Assembly: GCA_020809705.1 (NCBI GenBank)
Contig: CP085831.1
Span: forward strand, 3,844,001-3,908,000
Source of the DNA: Calonectria ilicicola
Taxonomy: Eukaryota; Ascomycota; Sordariomycetes; Hypocreales; Nectriaceae
Reading direction: 5' to 3'
Length of the DNA: 64,000 nucleotides
Part shown: positions 24,504 to 36,041 of the stretch, in pieces
Position numbering within the stretch: position 1 is the first letter of the stretch
Layout of the letters: the number at the start of each line of letters is the position of its first letter
The notes under the pieces: model-generated
Seen by the model: the letters and a program-made list of their open reading frames with translations, nothing else
Told to the model about the DNA's origin: nothing
Database searches by the model: none
Program-made: the position numbers and the translations under genes

Positions 24504-26237
24504 ATGTCCGCTCCTTCAAGCCCTCGTCCTAGCCCTCTTCAGAATCGCTCCCCGAACAAGGTTCCATACCGTGTCAGCAAGCGACCAACCAAATCCATCA
24601 AGCATTTCCGAGCCAAGAGCCTGCCAAACTACTGGGACGGAGCAACTAGTACTTCCGAAATGGCATCACTCAATGGAGCACGGCCGCTGACCGAAGAAGA
24701 GGCCACAACTTACTACTCTGGCCTACCTAGCCGACCAAGGCTGGTAGCACGCAGTACCACAACGCCCTGGCAGCCGCAAGCTGACCGCTGGCCCATCGGC
24801 AAGGTCCTCGGTCCCGTTGGTCTGCATCCCATTGTGGACATGTGGAATTCAACTGGCCCACTACAAAGAGAGGTCCTCCAATCTCTGGACGGTATCTCAT
24901 GGGCAGCCGTCAACATCCTTCGCATTGGGTATGAACGACCCAACGACTTTTCTGGTGACAGGCTCCCTCATGTCCTCACCTTGCTCATCACCGTAGAGCC
25001 TCGTACAACGCCATGGCCACTAGGCTATGCTGTCGTACGCAAATGCCAACGCATCCTCGAGCGACATGGAATTCTTGACGTCGAAGTCGAGATCAAGGAA
25101 GGTCAGCTGTGCCAATCCATGGCTCCCCCAGCAGCACCGCAATTGTCATCGGCCACTGTGGAAGATCCCATTAAGATCCACGCCTTATTTTCGTAGTTCC
25201 TTGGGCTATCAATTGCCAGTTATGAGAAGCCAAACCGCGAAGGCACCAAGGGCATCTATCTACGCTGTCGTGATACCCAGAGAGTGCTCGCCCTGACGTG
25301 TCGACATGTGGTCCTTGGGCCTGAGTACGGACAAGATTATTTACATGATTCGGTAAATCCATGTACGGTGATGCAGCCTGGCAATCTCACCTTCGACCAT
25401 CTGCAAGAGCGCTTGGAAGCTTCCATTGCTGTTCACAAGGCCTCCATAAATGCGTGGGCTGGGAAGAGCGTGCCGGCAGCGACGATGGTCATCAACGTCG
25501 AAAACGCCCATCTGAAGACTCTTATGGAAGCAAAGGCCAAGCTAGATCTACTAGCTGAACCGGCCATGCGGATATTTGGGCATGTCGCTTTCTCCCCCAT
25601 GTACAGCATTGGTATCACCGAGTCGCACTACCAACGCCTCAGAGATTGGGCACTCATCGAACTACATCCTGGGAAGTACGAGACTCCACTAAGCGAATTA
25701 GATAATCGCACCATAGTGGGCGAGGATGCCATGGACAAGATTGACCAGGCAATTGGTGACGAGATGGATCCGACCGAGTACAAGCCTTGCACAGCTCTAT
25801 TTGATCCGACCACTTCTACGGCCATTCTCAGTGGAACCATGCACGAGAGCGAGACAAGAAGGCCATCAGTGGATTGCAATAGCCTTGGTCAGAATGTAAC
25901 AATTGTTGCAAAATACGGGCGTTCAACCCAACTTACCATTGGGGTCGCAAACCAAGTCAAGTCAGTTACTTGGCGCCTGATCGATGGTGTGGTTTTTACA
26001 TCCGAGGAGTGGTGCGTCCTTGGCCACAAGCCCAGTGGAAGACTTCGAAGTCCGTTTTCAGAGCGTGGCGACTCCGGATCGTGTGTATGGAACATGGAGG
26101 GCCGTATTGGTGGCATGTTGACTGGGGGCGTTTGTGGTGGGGTTGATGGTGTTGAAATGGATACATCCTATGTCACTCCAATTGAGTGGCTATTGAATGA
26201 GATTAGGGAATGTGGCTTCAATGTGGAGTTGCTCTGA
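24504..26237 (+). pseudogene. Chymotrypsin-fold serine peptidase-like gene with in-frame stop
   Basis: One reading frame runs from ATG 24504 to the stop at 26235-26237 (577 codons) except for a single TAG at 25194-25196. The second half carries the triad pattern of trypsin-like peptidases in order: CRHVV (His, near 25307), DWALIEL (Asp, near 25646) and RGDSGS (Ser, near 26075), followed by the typical late beta strands and GGMLTGG. The first half (230 residues) is a fungus-type leader region rich in Pro/Ser with no recognised domain. Protein-like sequence resumes directly after the stop (LGLSIASYEKP), so the TAG looks like a nonsense mutation. A 39-nt intron ending at the TAG is conceivable but has no branch site and a poor donor. 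Such proteins are usually unannotated in fungi; the substrate is unknown. Confidence 0.75.
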
Positions 26238-26684
26238 ATGGCAAGTATTTGATAGTCAGTGGTCTGTATTATTAGAAGGCTAAATTTGAAATGGGTTTCT
26301 CGACATCCGATTGTCTCAATAGCTTCCGTAGTTAGAACGTGCATGCTGAAGCTCCACTGATCACGGCACACCACACACAATTTATGATTTGTCGACATTT
26401 CTTTGTTCACAATTCTTGGCAAATAATGTGCATCGAGTTTCTGTAACAGGTTGAATAAGCCGTGAGCCGAGATAATTGCCATTATTCTCTCATCTTCTCC
26501 TCCATGATCGTCAAGCGACAAGCATTTGGATCCTCCGCGACCCAATCACGTGGGGCTAAGGAATGGGTACCTATTTTGGAGCGGCTGAAGTCATGGAATT
26601 TTCGCGCTCAAAGTAGGCGGGCGTAATTGCTGCCAATCAATTGGCGCTGTCAGCCACGAGGCGCGATCAAGAGGGGACTTGACG

Positions 26685-29600
26685 ATGCGTCTACTTGATA
26701 GCTCTACTCTGCAGCTTGTTAGCAAGCGCGAGGGCGATATTCCCCCGTACGCGATCTTGTCGCATACGTGGGGAGGCGATGATGACGAGGTGACACTGCA
26801 GGAAATCCAGGAATTGTCCGCAAGTCGCATCGGACAACAACCAAATGAGCCATTCGAGCATCGCGTGACCCAAAAGTTGGGTTTCGCCAAAATCCGCGAC
26901 TCGGCGCAATTAGCACAATCCCAGGGCTATGACTTCATCTGGATTGACACGTGCTGCATTGACAAGACGTCAAGCGCAGAGTTGTCCGAGGCCATCAACA
27001 GCATGTTTCGCTGGTACCGAGATGCTGCCATTTGTTATACCTTCCTCAACGACGTCGGTGATGCCGGAGCTGAGGGCCACAACTTTAAGCAATCGATGCG
27101 AAATAGCCGCTGGTTCACTCGAGGTTGGACGTTGCAGGAGCTGATTGCGCCAGCCAATGTGTGCTTTTACTCGCAAAACTGGACTGTCCTTGGTGACAAG
27201 CTTGGGAGCCACCCGGATCCTCCGCAGCTTGATGATGATGGAGGGTTTCCCAAGTTGATCAGCAGTATCACAGGGATAGACCTTGGTGTTCTCAATGGTT
27301 CCCTCATCTTGGACGAGCTGAGCGTCGCAAACAAGATGAAGTGGGCGGCCACACGCCAGACCACTCGATCTGAAGACACTGCATACTGCCTTATGGGCAT
27401 TTTTAACGTCAACATGCCGCTGCTATATGGAGAGGGACAAAGGGCATTCATGCGACTGCAGGAAGAAATACTCAGGGTCACAGATGACCAGTCCATTTTT
27501 GCATGGTCCTGTCCCGAAAATGATACCCTTCGCTACCAAATCTCTGGTCTCTTGGCGCCTAGCCCCATCTACTTTAGCTCTTTTGGCGACATCAAGCCCT
27601 TACCTCCTGACCCGTCACGATCAAGTGCGCCGTCCACCATGACGAATGCCGGCCTGCATGTGAAGCTGTTCTTGTCAAACGTCGCCACAACACAAGACAA
27701 CATGGAGCCTGCTACCAGCCAACAGACCAAACAATCCTCAAATGAATACTATGCCATCTTAGATTGCTACCCACGAACCATCTACAAAACTGGGGGCAGG
27801 GAATATCACAACCCAGCCCTTCGATTGGTTGACCTGGGTGGCGACCAGTATGCACGGTTGAATGCGCACAAGGTTTTTTTCGTCCCATCTTCTGAGATGA
27901 ATTTTCGTGGCCAAGAGAGTGGTAGCAAATACGTCTATATAAAGCAACATCCGTCATACGGACTACCAGATATAGTGGTGTCTCACCAAGAAGGACACCC
28001 GGGAACCTTTGGGCTGGTGGATGTGTATCCTCACCAGAGATGGAACGGCCAGACTCGGACCCTAAAGCCAAAAGTATCCAACTACAACAGCGTCCTCGGA
28101 GTTTTCCGATACTTGATTTATCAAGATAGAGGGGAGACGGTTTATATGGACGTTTATGTAGGCATCTTTCCGGAGCAACGAGGCACCTTATCTTGGCGCT
28201 GCTGGTGTTTTCAAAAATTAGTGGAGTGTGGGCCCGATGTTCCAAAAATTGATGCCGTCGCCCTCGGAAATTATGACAAAATTCGAGCATTGCGTCTTTC
28301 TGAACAGCATGCCCAAGAGGGTATCGTTGCTACCGTCAAGACTGTACGATTACGGAACGACACCTATATATCTCTACGCTTTTCAAAGATTCACGAACTG
28401 GATCCTGATAGGGAAATTAGACCTCTCTCCAAAAAGGAGACTCCGGTCTATGAACTAGACGCCGAAGAATCGGCCAGATGGCCCGCGTTGGTAAACCTAG
28501 CAGGAGATCCTACTGTCGAGGACAGCTGGCGATCTAATCTCGGACTATTGGATGACCCTATAGGGCAACTCGTTACCACTCGTATTCGTGTTTTGCCCAG
28601 AGACAATGATCCCTATCCAAGAGAGTCCATGGAAGAGTCATTCGGTCGCCTTGTTCAACGCGCGGTGAAGTCCAAACTGAAAATCGAAAGCAGAGATGAG
28701 GCTGAAGAAGAAGTGGTCCAAAATTACTTTTCCCTACGATTAATTCGAGCCTGTATTGACAACGACGTGGATGCTGCGAAGCAACTTCTTGACAGCCCAC
28801 TAAGCAGCGCTTCGATAGAAGCAAGAACCTGCATAGCATCGGACAGCCTCGAGTCGTGGCACAACATCTTTAGAGGATTTAGACCGCTTCACTGGGCATC
28901 TGTGCTTGGTCATGTAAACGCTGTCAAACTGCTCACTAAGCGCGGCGCAGATCTAGCTAGTGTTACAAATATTGGCTTATCTCCTCTTCATCTCGCCATT
29001 TTATCCGGTAATGTCGAGGTTCTAAGCGCCTTTATTGACAAAGCAACTCCTTTGACGACAGTGTTGTTTGATGTGTATGACCGTGTGGAGCAACTAGGTC
29101 ATTTAGCAGCCTCTTATGTCCGATCTGATAAGGTCAATGACATCTTTGACAAACTTGTGTTCCTGGATGGATCAGCTAGAACGCATGTGAGAGAGCCGTG
29201 GGCCGTGTCTGGAACTGACGTTGAGAATAGTCATGGAGATGACCTCGAGAATGATCCAGACGCGAAAGTAGATCAAACAGGGAGCGAGCTCGCACTTAAC
29301 AAGTTTCGAGAAACCCCTCTGCATCGCGCGGCTGCCATGAACAACATCCACGCTGCTCGTCACATCATGACTCGAGTAAAGGATGACCAGTTGCATTGTG
29401 CGGATGCCTTTCGCCGAACCCCTCTATGGCACGCCGCTGCTGCTGGTGATGTCGAGATTGTAAAACTCTTTCTGAAGCACGGGGCAAATGTCGATGCTCA
29501 AGACGATGTCGGGAGGACACCGCTGCACGCTGCATGTCGTCTTGGATACGAGGACGTCGTTGAAGAATTAATAAAAGCAGGGGCAGATGTCAACAATGTC

Positions 29601-29993
29601 TCTCAAAACCCTGGTTTTAGCGCATGCCACTTTGCTACTCTTGGTGGCCACACTAGCATCCTGCGGTCTCTCCTGAAACACGGGGCAAGGCCCGATTACG
29701 ACGTAAATGGAAGAGATTACAGGCCGGCATTGGAGCCCATTCATATTGCTGTATCAAATGGCTTTCTGGAGTGTGCAAAGGTTCTCGTTGAGGCCGGATG
29801 CGATATCAAGCGCGTCTGTAACTACCGCATCGTGGTCAACACTCCTAACCCATCAGGTGTGATACTCACCAGGCTCGGGCGTACAACGCCAACAAGCTTA
29901 GCAATTTTGGGCTCTCACAACACCGTTTTTGGTCTACTATATTTCTCTTCACCTGAATCACTTGAATACCCAGAAAAACCAGATCCTGCATAG
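26685..29993 (+). CDS. HET domain protein with ankyrin repeats
   Basis: Intronless frame of 1102 residues from ATG 26685. The N-terminal 180 residues are a HET (heterokaryon incompatibility) domain with its three blocks: YAILSHTWG (residue 22 on), IWIDTCCIDK with MFRWYRDA, and RGWTLQELIAP. Ankyrin repeats lie at about residues 731-790 and 875-1045 (for example GRTPLHAACRLGYEDVVEEL). HET domains act as cell-death effectors in fungal non-self recognition, and the ankyrins would be the sensor or scaffold; that role is inferred from the family. The central 400 residues have no domain I recognise. It is convergent with the nucleoside phosphorylase-like gene 250 bp away. The frame is intact. Confidence 0.93.
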   Translation: MRLLDSSTLQLVSKREGDIPPYAILSHTWGGDDDEVTLQEIQELSASRIGQQPNEPFEHRVTQKLGFAKIRDSAQLAQSQGYDFIWIDTCCIDKTSSAELSEAINSMFRWYRDAAICYTFLNDVGDAGAEGHNFKQSMRNSRWFTRGWTLQELIAPANVCFYSQNWTVLGDKLGSHPDPPQLDDDGGFPKLISSITGIDLGVLNGSLILDELSVANKMKWAATRQTTRSEDTAYCLMGIFNVNMPLLYGEGQRAFMRLQEEILRVTDDQSIFAWSCPENDTLRYQISGLLAPSPIYFSSFGDIKPLPPDPSRSSAPSTMTNAGLHVKLFLSNVATTQDNMEPATSQQTKQSSNEYYAILDCYPRTIYKTGGREYHNPALRLVDLGGDQYARLNAHKVFFVPSSEMNFRGQESGSKYVYIKQHPSYGLPDIVVSHQEGHPGTFGLVDVYPHQRWNGQTRTLKPKVSNYNSVLGVFRYLIYQDRGETVYMDVYVGIFPEQRGTLSWRCWCFQKLVECGPDVPKIDAVALGNYDKIRALRLSEQHAQEGIVATVKTVRLRNDTYISLRFSKIHELDPDREIRPLSKKETPVYELDAEESARWPALVNLAGDPTVEDSWRSNLGLLDDPIGQLVTTRIRVLPRDNDPYPRESMEESFGRLVQRAVKSKLKIESRDEAEEEVVQNYFSLRLIRACIDNDVDAAKQLLDSPLSSASIEARTCIASDSLESWHNIFRGFRPLHWASVLGHVNAVKLLTKRGADLASVTNIGLSPLHLAILSGNVEVLSAFIDKATPLTTVLFDVYDRVEQLGHLAASYVRSDKVNDIFDKLVFLDGSARTHVREPWAVSGTDVENSHGDDLENDPDAKVDQTGSELALNKFRETPLHRAAAMNNIHAARHIMTRVKDDQLHCADAFRRTPLWHAAAAGDVEIVKLFLKHGANVDAQDDVGRTPLHAACRLGYEDVVEELIKAGADVNNVSQNPGFSACHFATLGGHTSILRSLLKHGARPDYDVNGRDYRPALEPIHIAVSNGFLECAKVLVEAGCDIKRVCNYRIVVNTPNPSGVILTRLGRTTPTSLAILGSHNTVFGLLYFSSPESLEYPEKPDPA

Positions 29994-30246
29994 ATACTGG
30001 TCAGTTCAAGGGAAGCATATTGACTGGTTCGCCTAATTTACTTGCTGCGACGATGAATTTACAGTTGGCTGAAGAATATTACGCATGGTTATCTGGATTC
30101 GCGACATATTGTATTCGACGATAAATACACTGTTCAACATTTTGACCTATTTCACCCACCCGGCCGCTCTACAAGTCACTCAAACACTGAGGAAATGGAC
30201 AAGTTCAAATTCAGAAGCCCGTGTGTGTAAAGAAATTTCAACCAAA

Positions 30247-31269
30247 TTACCACAAAGATGCCAAATCCACGTCGTTGTATGTCCCGTTCCCCTTGGAGAC
30301 CTGTATCCTGGGCAGTTCTTCCACCCCGCTCACGGGAATTCGTTCGAGCAGAGCCTTTGCATACGCAGCTGCAACCATTGCTGCGTATCCGTGCCAGTCA
30401 TGGGTTTTGTGAGAATCGGCATAGTCGCAAATACCTCGGATAACAAAGCATGGGAAGTTGCTCATCAATCCTGCGGCCCCTGTTTCAAAGCACATGACAT
30501 TTTTCTGTGACGCAAGCTTATCGCGCATTTCGCCATCCTTGATTAGGCGGCTGCTTGATGCGATGATTCCGTAGTGAACAGCTGGGCCATTATCTTTCCG
30601 GTTTTTGTCGATGCGCTCTATCAACCATGGTTCGTCTTCCGACCATGATTCGTCGTCGGTATCAATGGCTTGCACGTTATCGCCAGTGAAGAGCTGGTCG
30701 CGGCTGGAATCCGGTCTCGCGTATCCGTTTCCGGCGATTTGCGGAAATTTGGTGAGAACGGCATTTACGGCATCTTCAATTCCGTTCCCGTCAGACGCAT
30801 GCCTGGCCTTTAATTCGGTGACTGCTGTTCGGAGGAGAACTGGTGGGCTGTTCAAATAAGCAGTTTGTTTGAACTCCTTGTGTTTTGTCGTCATGTCGAA
30901 GTTGAATTGTAAAATGCCGCCGTCTGTCTCGCTGGCAGCGCTCACAACGACATCCCCTAAACGTATGTCGTTCTTTTCACTCGGTGCACCACCGCCCAGT
31001 CCGACCAAGAGTCCGATTTTGATGTTTGGAAAGCTGTGGATCATGTCCTTGACCACGGATGCGGCGGATGCTGTCCCATACTCTGCGTCCAACACATAGG
31101 CGATAACCACATGATGGTGTCCGATTCGGCCTATGGTATAGCTGTTTTGGTCGTCTGACGAGACATGAGGTAAAAATGTGTATGTTTCATCCAGAAAGCA
31201 TTCGGCTGCCAGGCGCTCAGGCAGGGCACCGCAGATCCAGCCCACTGTGAAAAGATCGGGGGAGGCCAT
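30247..31269 (-). CDS. PNP/UDP phosphorylase-like domain protein
   Basis: Single exon of 340 residues. The start ATG is well placed before FTVGWICGALPERLAAE, the usual beginning of fungal nucleoside phosphorylase-like domains. Further family blocks are GLLVGLGGGAP with DIRLGDVVVS (about residues 86-112), HYGIIASSSRLIKDG, and the substrate-binding CFETGAAGLM with VIRGICDYAD (about residues 260-290). In fungi this domain occurs alone or as the N-terminal effector of NOD-like receptors and splits nucleosides or nucleotides. Here it ends soon after the domain, so it is a stand-alone version without NB-ARC or NACHT. Its neighbour is a HET protein, another effector type. The exact substrate cannot be read from sequence. 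Confidence 0.93.
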   Translation of the reverse strand: MASPDLFTVGWICGALPERLAAECFLDETYTFLPHVSSDDQNSYTIGRIGHHHVVIAYVLDAEYGTASAASVVKDMIHSFPNIKIGLLVGLGGGAPSEKNDIRLGDVVVSAASETDGGILQFNFDMTTKHKEFKQTAYLNSPPVLLRTAVTELKARHASDGNGIEDAVNAVLTKFPQIAGNGYARPDSSRDQLFTGDNVQAIDTDDESWSEDEPWLIERIDKNRKDNGPAVHYGIIASSSRLIKDGEMRDKLASQKNVMCFETGAAGLMSNFPCFVIRGICDYADSHKTHDWHGYAAMVAAAYAKALLERIPVSGVEELPRIQVSKGNGTYNDVDLASLW

Positions 31270-32956
31270 TTTAGGAGAATTTGACAGACATTAGAGCCGC
31301 GCGTCGAGGAAAAATGGCACGCAGCCTTGAATTTGGGAGTGATTTGAAGACGAATGAGTGCGCGATGATAAGCTCAGTGAGAGGGGCTTGTGAGTCTGTT
31401 GTAGCCTGAGTAATTTAGTTCCCCGCCCCTCATGTGACTGAGACCATGAATGAGGCCGGTGGATATGCGTGAGGCAACATTTTCAGTCACTGAATATATA
31501 ATCGGATATTCTATCTTGTACATTTATTTTATTTTAATTTTTATTTCATTGTTAATTTAGTGTTCATCATGATTGTCGCATGGTATCATCTCCTTTGACT
31601 AATCTGCACGTAGCCCCAAGAATCCCCAACATCAATTTTTTGGTCCCAACAAACGTCAGATGTAGAAAATACTTGTCTAAGCAAATAGCATCAACAACGC
31701 TCTTCAACCTCTTGACGTAATTTTTTATCACGCGTGACTTTCACACTCAAAATCAATTTTAGACATGCATAAATAAATTCCGTCGCCTGCATCAAGATTA
31801 TGCTTGACATCTGCATCTACACTCCCAACAAAGGCTTACTAAGCAGCATTGCGTATAAAATGGATACCAATGTTGCAATGGTGAAAGCGCCTCCTGCACA
31901 ACTCAGATAAAACCCAGATCACAACCAGGCGCATCTCTACACAGCACAGACATTGCAACCAAGATAATCGCATCATGCACCTCTTAGGGGTAGTTGTTCA
32001 ATTCTCAGCACAGATTATTATTATTGGCTGAGACAAAAAGAAAACACCATCAGCCTTGGCGGTTCTGGGTTTTAGCAGATGTGGCACACTATTTAGAGCT
32101 ACCGCCCAATAATACGCGCCACTGGCATCAAATGTGGCGTCCCAGCGCGCTGCATGGACGGGCCTCAAACATGACAGAGAGCTGCATGACACTGGGCCTG
32201 ACTTGGAAAAGCCCCGGCTTCAGCCGAGGAATCATGAGAGTTGTTGTGTTTATTTGCTAGAGATGATCCCAAGATTAGCTAGTAAGATATGGTTTTCGTC
32301 ATTCAGAATGATTATCGCGGAGGCCCTAGCTCCGACACTGTTCGCAGGTATCCTCGATGTTTGCCACTCGAGATCGAACCAATAAATTTACGACCAATCA
32401 AGCTAGTGGGACGTCTCGGCTGTCCCAGTCGTGCTTCAATAGTCTGTGTTCCGAGAAATAACTAACTTAGTGGCTGGCTGGATCTGCTAAATCTATGCAC
32501 CTTCTTCATTCGAGGCCTTACCTATCCAGCCACAAATTCCGGTTTGCAGTCTGGACTGCAGTAGTTGTAAAACTGAGCGAATTTCGCCTAGCTCTCTTTG
32601 GGCAGATTTCCCGCCTTTCAGCCAGCCACATCGATTGCGAATAGGTCAAATATTTGGCCTATTGGCGTGCTTTATGTTCAACCAGAGACTAACTCTCAGC
32701 TTTGAAACTAGCCTGCATCCCATTTGTCGTGGCTAAGCTGAGATCGCTGCGCTCGCAGCCCGAGCTTACCGCCGAGCATATGAATTGAAATCTAGCAAAC
32801 GCACAGGCCTCCAAGAAACAACAGACCCATGCCAAAGCCAATTCCCCATAGGATATAAGTATGATACAATTGTTCTCATCATCGCACTTTGTCCAAATCT
32901 TACAGCATCATCCGATCAATTCAAACATCTTGCCAATCACATACCCACACACCATC
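31270..32956. other. Gene-free spacer
   Basis: No convincing coding sequence on either strand. It contains the divergent promoters of the genes at 31269 (minus) and 32957 (plus). Short open stretches near 31994-32385 lack any recognisable protein pattern. Confidence 0.5.
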
Positions 32957-34936
32957 ATGCCGAGAATCGAGACTGTCCAAGTCATAGGTGCGTTGCCCCT
33001 TGTTGTCTCGGGAGACGACCGAGACTTCTTGGGTCACGCAGTCCAATACTCTGACAAAAAGAACCTAAGCTATGCCGCTGTCACTGTCTACAATGCGGAA
33101 TTTGGGCAAAAGGGACAACGCCCCGTTGCTACACGTCCCGACGGCGATGAAGCCGTAGTACAAGTCACAGTCAGCGGCATTCCTCCCAACTTAATGTCGA
33201 CTGGGTTGATAATTACTACGGATGCTTCCGGCTCTGCCGCATCCTACCTTCGGTCCGATACTATTATACCAAACCAAGACAGTGAAACATCCGGCGACAA
33301 AGTCATGTTTCAACTAGGCCAACTTTATGGACAAGTTACAAACCCGATGAATCCATGGTGCTGCTGGGGTCGCATCAAATTTTCCATTTATGCAGCTCAG
33401 GATAATTCAATTGTTGGAGAATCCCTCTACGATGAAGTAATTCCTTTGGAGATCTATGTCATTCATTGCGAACTTCCGAAATACTTGGCCAATGGAATTC
33501 CACTTCTTCTACTGCGCATGTTTGTTGGGGCGGCAACAGCTCAGAATATTGTAACAGCGGAAGAATGGGTTGCTATGGTTGTCAAAATATGCCATGGATC
33601 TGCTGAGCCGATCACAGGTGCACCATCAAGCACCGAGAAACATTGGCTAAAATACGATGCCTATGGTGGGGGTTGCAGATTTGTGAGACCAAATTCAGAC
33701 CTTCCCCAAAGTATTCGTTACTGGAATTATGGAGGGGACTTTCGATTATCTGCTTGGTTGGAAGCATACAGATTATTCCTATCACACGGTGATTTCACTC
33801 TGGTTAACTGCTATGACCAGGCTGCTGCCACCGAGGTGGCATTATCTCTTGGCATTGATTACAACACTGTGGCTTGGGAATACCATCAAACATTCGGCTT
33901 CATTTCCCCAAAGTCCGAACTCGTCGGATGGGGCTATTCCAACAACCCCTTCTTCAAAAACAAAAAAACACCCAAAATGATCTCCGAGCAGGACTCAAAT
34001 CGAAGTTTCTTTAGGAATCACGCGTTCCTTTCTTGGAGCCCCGATTTCCACCCTGAAAAAGAAGCCAACTTTTTCAACACCAATCCAGATCCTTCATTAT
34101 ACACTGCGTGTAAGATGCTTGCAATCGATGCTTGCGCAGGACCTCACTTAGGCGGTGAGGAGCGGGGTGTATGGATTAATCCCGGAACCTACCCGCCTAA
34201 GTATACTGACGAGTCTACCTACTGGAAGTGTAGAGATGACAATTACAATACAGCAACTTTCAATACCACCAAGAAGCTGCTTGATCCGGATTTTCATACT
34301 TATAACATTTGGACAGCTGGCATAACGGGATTGAGGAGCGATAGAGAAACGTCCAACTTTGCCTATGTTCCTCCAGATTCCCCATTTGCGGGGAGTGGGA
34401 TTGTGTTCCCTGATCCTGATGCTTTCTCCGGCGATGGCAAAGTGCTTGGAGGGAAGATATCCAGTCTGCAGTCCTCTTTCAGAAACTATTTGAAAACCAA
34501 TCTCAATGTGGGAGATGACTGGAAGTCAGTGCCAGTTGCAGATGTCAAACTTGGCAATGGCTCTATTGAGCACGTCATGAGGCTGATCGATTCAGATCCT
34601 TCTTCCGTCAATTACTATTCACTTCAGGTCACAGTGACTCCAAACATTTCTCAAGCGGTCCGCGCCTTCAAGGCTCAAGCGAACCACCTCGTCGTAACAA
34701 GCGATCTGGAAGCTGAAGATTTTCAGCCAAGTGTGGTTTCTTCTAATGGGGACGGAATCGTCCACGCCCTGCACTCTGACTATGCGAGCATCATATTATG
34801 TTTGAACGTCATGGTTGAAGTCAATTCAAATATGACCGAGGATAAGATGAAACCTTTGGTTGATCAATTGTGTCAGGAACTGGTTACATACCCAACTGTG
34901 ACAGACTCAGCACAGTGGCAAGCAATTCTAAGCTAG
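32957..34936 (+). CDS. Transglutaminase-fold (papain-like) protein, function unknown
   Basis: Single-exon frame of 659 residues. I start at ATG 32957; an in-frame ATG at 32861 would add 32 residues that look like translated leader. The middle part shows a transglutaminase/cysteine-peptidase triad in the correct order and setting: VNCYDQAAATEVALSLGI (Cys285), RNHAFLSW (His355) and AIDACAGP (Asp391). There is no signal peptide and no transmembrane segment. The flanking 200-residue regions look like beta-rich accessory domains. It might be a transglutaminase, peptidase or amidase; the family is not one I can name. It stands alone between two spacers. Confidence 0.75.
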   Translation: MPRIETVQVIGALPLVVSGDDRDFLGHAVQYSDKKNLSYAAVTVYNAEFGQKGQRPVATRPDGDEAVVQVTVSGIPPNLMSTGLIITTDASGSAASYLRSDTIIPNQDSETSGDKVMFQLGQLYGQVTNPMNPWCCWGRIKFSIYAAQDNSIVGESLYDEVIPLEIYVIHCELPKYLANGIPLLLLRMFVGAATAQNIVTAEEWVAMVVKICHGSAEPITGAPSSTEKHWLKYDAYGGGCRFVRPNSDLPQSIRYWNYGGDFRLSAWLEAYRLFLSHGDFTLVNCYDQAAATEVALSLGIDYNTVAWEYHQTFGFISPKSELVGWGYSNNPFFKNKKTPKMISEQDSNRSFFRNHAFLSWSPDFHPEKEANFFNTNPDPSLYTACKMLAIDACAGPHLGGEERGVWINPGTYPPKYTDESTYWKCRDDNYNTATFNTTKKLLDPDFHTYNIWTAGITGLRSDRETSNFAYVPPDSPFAGSGIVFPDPDAFSGDGKVLGGKISSLQSSFRNYLKTNLNVGDDWKSVPVADVKLGNGSIEHVMRLIDSDPSSVNYYSLQVTVTPNISQAVRAFKAQANHLVVTSDLEAEDFQPSVVSSNGDGIVHALHSDYASIILCLNVMVEVNSNMTEDKMKPLVDQLCQELVTYPTVTDSAQWQAILS

Positions 34937-36041
34937 TATTTGATGAATTGGTTTAAATCACAAGAGCTTTTGATACAGTTTCAATATGATTTCTCCAATC
35001 CTATCTGACCAGTTCTATACTATTGTGTGATCACCAGCGCTGATCATCTAGCCAAATACACACGCTGGAGCTGCTTCAGCTCAATATAATTCATTACACG
35101 GCGCTAACTGAGGCTGAGCAATAAACATATTTGACTTTAGATTCTGGATATCATTCAGATAAATGGAGTTGATGAGTGCAGTTGAAATCATCCGTCTTGA
35201 GTTTGCGCAGATTGGCACTCACAGGTATAGTGTCTAGGGTATATTTTCTCACTCGTTAAAGTGGAAAAGGTTAAAGGCGCTCTGTATTTTGGTGGGATTT
35301 TGAAGGGTTTCCAAGGTTGTTGCCCCTCTGAACTTATCTCTTCCTTCCTGCTGACCCTGGAAAGCTGTCTTCAAGGCAACGTATTTACCCTGTAGGGGAA
35401 AACTGGGTGCTGGTGTCCGTTCCTCCCACTGAAAATATTACCTTGGGAGTCTTATTTCCGAATGCGATTACAATGGACTATATTTCTTTCGGCTTAGTGC
35501 TGATTACGCTCGTGTTAAGGTAGATGAATCAGCACATAGCACCTCGTACCTGGCAATCATGCAACGCACGGGGCTGGAACTCGTTTCTCTTGTGGGATTT
35601 GCCAAGAGCGGGCCACCGTCTAGACCGTCCGTCTTGGCAGAGGATCGTTACGAGGTTGGCTCTTTTTCCGACTTGCCCCATTGGCTTGACCGTAAGTTGA
35701 CAACGTCTCTCCCGCCAATTGGTCAACCAAAACGCTCCCCTGTCATCTGCTGGGGCTGAACATGCACAGCCTGAATGCCCAGCATTTTGGCTCGTGATGC
35801 CTGCAAGTCCCTGATCACCAAGTTTGGACTTCGCTTTAGCCAGGAAGTGGCGGGGCTTAGCATAGCTAAACGGTATACGCGGGGTTTTTCGGTTCGATCC
35901 GATCTCGTGACACTCATCCCATGTTTCTCTCCTGACACTTAAGATCGCACCTTAATTATCCATGGCCATGCTGCAGGTCGCCCGTCGTGTTTGACACGTC
36001 TTTCCCCGTCCAACGTCACTCGTTATTACACTCGCTTCAAA
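34937..36041. other. Gene-free spacer
   Basis: I see no supportable gene. It includes the terminator of the 34936 gene and the promoter of the GH76 gene at 36042. Confidence 0.45.

Noticed and set aside
24073..24532. Overlapping frames upstream of the peptidase-like gene
   Set aside because: Low-complexity, pyrimidine-rich leader DNA gives open frames in several phases; none looks like a conserved protein.
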